A stretch of DNA of 25,357 bases from Peptoniphilaceae bacterium AM52-5BH (lineage in GTDB: Bacteria; Bacillota; Clostridia; Tissierellales; Peptoniphilaceae): contig JAQEDR010000028.1 in the NCBI GenBank assembly GCA_027669155.1, forward strand, positions 1 to 25,357. The letters run 5' to 3'. Within the stretch, counting starts at the first letter, position 1; each line of letters opens with the position of its first letter. The notes under the pieces are model-generated. The model was given only the letters and a program-made list of their open reading frames with translations, did not search any database and was not told where the DNA came from. A program made the translations under genes and the position numbers. Positions 24,059-25,357 of the stretch are shown here, one piece after another.

Positions 24059-25228
24059 TTAAGATTCTTGAAAATCGAAAACAGCTCTGGCTAGGACTTC
24101 CACGGCTGGGGCTATGGCCTTATCTGAACAGTAGTAATTCTTGCTGTGAAGGGCTTCTTTCGGATGTCCCTCTTCCCCACTTCCAAACCAATAGAAAAAT
24201 CCTGGAACTTCTTTCATAAAGAAGGCAAAATCCTCACTAGCCATGGTGTGACCTTCCTTTAGGATGTTCTCTTCTCCCAAAACTTTGCTTGCGGAAGAAA
24301 GAGCTCTTTCATACATATCTTCCCCATTATATACAGAAGGAATCTCTTCTGTGTAGGTGATTTCGTACTTACATTCGTAGGCTTTTGCCATATTTTCTAC
24401 TATAGCTTCCATCCTTTCAATAGCTCTTTTAAGATTATCTTCACAAAGAGACCTAATAGTAGCAGATAGATGGGTTCTATCGACTACTAGATTGTCTTCT
24501 GATCCTCCATTTATCGAATTTACAGAAAGGACAGTCGAATCGAAGGGGTTGGTGTTTCTTGAAATTATGGTCTGGAGGGCCATAACTATATTCGATGCAC
24601 AAACTATAGGGTCTATGTTAAGATGAGGCATGGACCCATGCTGGCCCTTGCCGAAAATATCTATCTTGAAATTTACCTTGGCACTCATCAAGGATCCCTT
24701 CTTTATTATAGCCTTCCCGAAGTCGACTTCTGGCCAATTGTGAAAGCCTAGGACCCTATCAATCTTAACCTTATCGAAAAGACCCTTGTCTACATATTCC
24801 TTGGCCCCTCTGGTAATCTCCTCAGATCTTTGAAAGATAAATACTACATCAGCCATTAGCTTATCTTTATTTTCGCAAAGGAGTTTTACAAGAGCCAAAA
24901 GACTTGCTGTATGGTAGTCGTGTCCGCAAGCATGCATTGTGTTCTCTTCCCTTGACCTATAGGAAATATCGGTCTCCTCCTTCTGGGCCAGGGCATCGAT
25001 ATCTGCCCTAATTCCAATGACCTCGCCATCTTTTCCTGTATTAAGTCTTGCGATTAGGCCTGTTTCTATGGGAAAGTCTATTATTTCGACTCCTTCAAGT
25101 TTTTCTAGAAATTCTCTTATAATTTTAGTCGTCCTGTATTCCTTGCCAGAAACTTCTGGGTGCATATGTATTCTATGTCTAATCTCTATAATTTCCTCTA
25201 AGTCTCTGTCAGATAATTTTAAATTCAT
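24059..25228 (-). CDS. M20 family amidohydrolase / aminoacylase
   Basis: Cytoplasmic dinuclear-metal hydrolase of 389 residues, the usual size of M20D aminoacylases (hippurate hydrolase, N-acyl-amino-acid or indole-acetyl-amino-acid hydrolases). Motifs are RHRIHMHPEVSGKEYRT, IRADIDALAQ, HACGHDYHTASLL (metal Cys/His), FIFQRSEE (catalytic Glu pair; most relatives have QPAEE), GFHNWP, and HTMASEDFAFF. The C-terminal metal histidine is in LHSKNYY. A lid/dimerisation domain lies around 180-295 (GKGQHGSMPH). AAAGGA precedes the ATG. Downstream there is no clear terminator before the lipoprotein promoter. It probably frees amino acids from N-acyl conjugates for an amino-acid fermenter. Confidence 0.9.
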   Translation of the reverse strand: MNLKLSDRDLEEIIEIRHRIHMHPEVSGKEYRTTKIIREFLEKLEGVEIIDFPIETGLIARLNTGKDGEVIGIRADIDALAQKEETDISYRSREENTMHACGHDYHTASLLALVKLLCENKDKLMADVVFIFQRSEEITRGAKEYVDKGLFDKVKIDRVLGFHNWPEVDFGKAIIKKGSLMSAKVNFKIDIFGKGQHGSMPHLNIDPIVCASNIVMALQTIISRNTNPFDSTVLSVNSINGGSEDNLVVDRTHLSATIRSLCEDNLKRAIERMEAIVENMAKAYECKYEITYTEEIPSVYNGEDMYERALSSASKVLGEENILKEGHTMASEDFAFFMKEVPGFFYWFGSGEEGHPKEALHSKNYYCSDKAIAPAVEVLARAVFDFQES

Positions 25229-25247
25229 ATTATTTCCTTTATATATA

Positions 25248-25274
25248 TTCTTAGTATGAATATACTTCTAAGAA
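25248..25274. promoter_or_regulatory. Inverted repeat upstream of the M20 gene
   Basis: TTCTTAG, 13 bases, CTAAGAA: perfect seven-base arms, with a second inner AGTAT/ATACT. It lies 20-46 bases upstream of the M20 start, where a promoter (TTAGAA, 18 bases, TATATA on the minus strand) would be, so it is a candidate operator. Confidence 0.4.
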
Positions 25275-25312
25275 AATTTCCTACAAAAAAAGAAAAGCTA
25301 GATTTTGACCTG

Positions 25313-25348
25313 AACCCCAAAATCCGGAATACGGATGGAGGGGTTTTT
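25313..25348. terminator. Two-step hairpin at the right edge, terminator-like or IS end
   Basis: AACCCC pairs with GGGGTT (25313-25318 with 25340-25345), and inside it ATCCG pairs with CGGAT around the loop GAATA. Five Ts close it on the plus strand. No plus-strand gene precedes it, which makes a normal terminator odd. The flanking GACCTGAACCCC recalls IS3-type termini (TGAACTGACCCC), from memory only. Confidence 0.4.
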
Positions 25349-25357
25349 AGTACCATA

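Overview
The window looks like chromosomal DNA from a low-GC, Gram-positive anaerobe. The best guess is the family Peptoniphilaceae (Anaerococcus or a relative). This rests on AT-rich intergenic DNA, strong AGGAG-type ribosome binding sites, lipoproteins with very acidic Lys/Glu linkers, and the mix of genes. It is recognition from memory, not a database result. There are 21 credible protein genes, no rRNA, tRNA or CRISPR array, and no gene-free stretch above 300 bases. Both extreme ends carry short sequence reminiscent of IS3-type insertion-sequence termini, so the window may be a whole contig broken at repeats.

Layout, left to right. (1) 83-4561, minus strand: a five-gene ABC importer operon (small membrane protein, UgpC/MsmX-type ATPase, two permeases, UgpB-like binding lipoprotein), probably for a sugar or glycerol-3-phosphate-type substrate. 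(2) 4694-8634, minus strand: a tightly coupled five-gene surface-glycan operon. It holds a membrane GT2, a soluble GT2, a Wzz/CpsC-like protein with a long acidic tyrosine-rich tail, a CpsD-like protein that has lost its ATP-binding motifs, and an SH3b lipoprotein. (3) 8771-9949, plus strand: a GltS glutamate symporter, convergent with (4) an oligo-1,6-glucosidase (9980-11590). (5) 11711-15546, minus strand: an overlapping operon of HAD phosphatase, WalJ-like MBL hydrolase, TtcA-like tRNA thiolase, UppP and the Tag glycosylase. (6) 15673-16026, plus strand: an orphan ModE-like HTH protein, and 16061-17215, minus strand: a malic enzyme. (7) 17304-20842, minus strand: a GntR/YtrA-type regulator, a DUF1648 membrane protein and an ABC-2 exporter, with a palindrome over the promoter. 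(8) 20997-23299: a Y-family DNA polymerase divergent from an XRE repressor plus ImmA/IrrE protease pair. (9) 23432-25228, minus strand: a lipoprotein and an M20 amidohydrolase.

The two most interesting systems are in (8) and (2). In (8) the repressor/protease pair shares its control region with the Y-family polymerase, which suggests a LexA-independent damage response like Deinococcus DdrO/IrrE. In (2) a surface-polysaccharide operon keeps its chain-length/kinase module, but the kinase lacks the P-loop lysine and the Walker B aspartate, while tyrosines are concentrated in the partner protein's tail.
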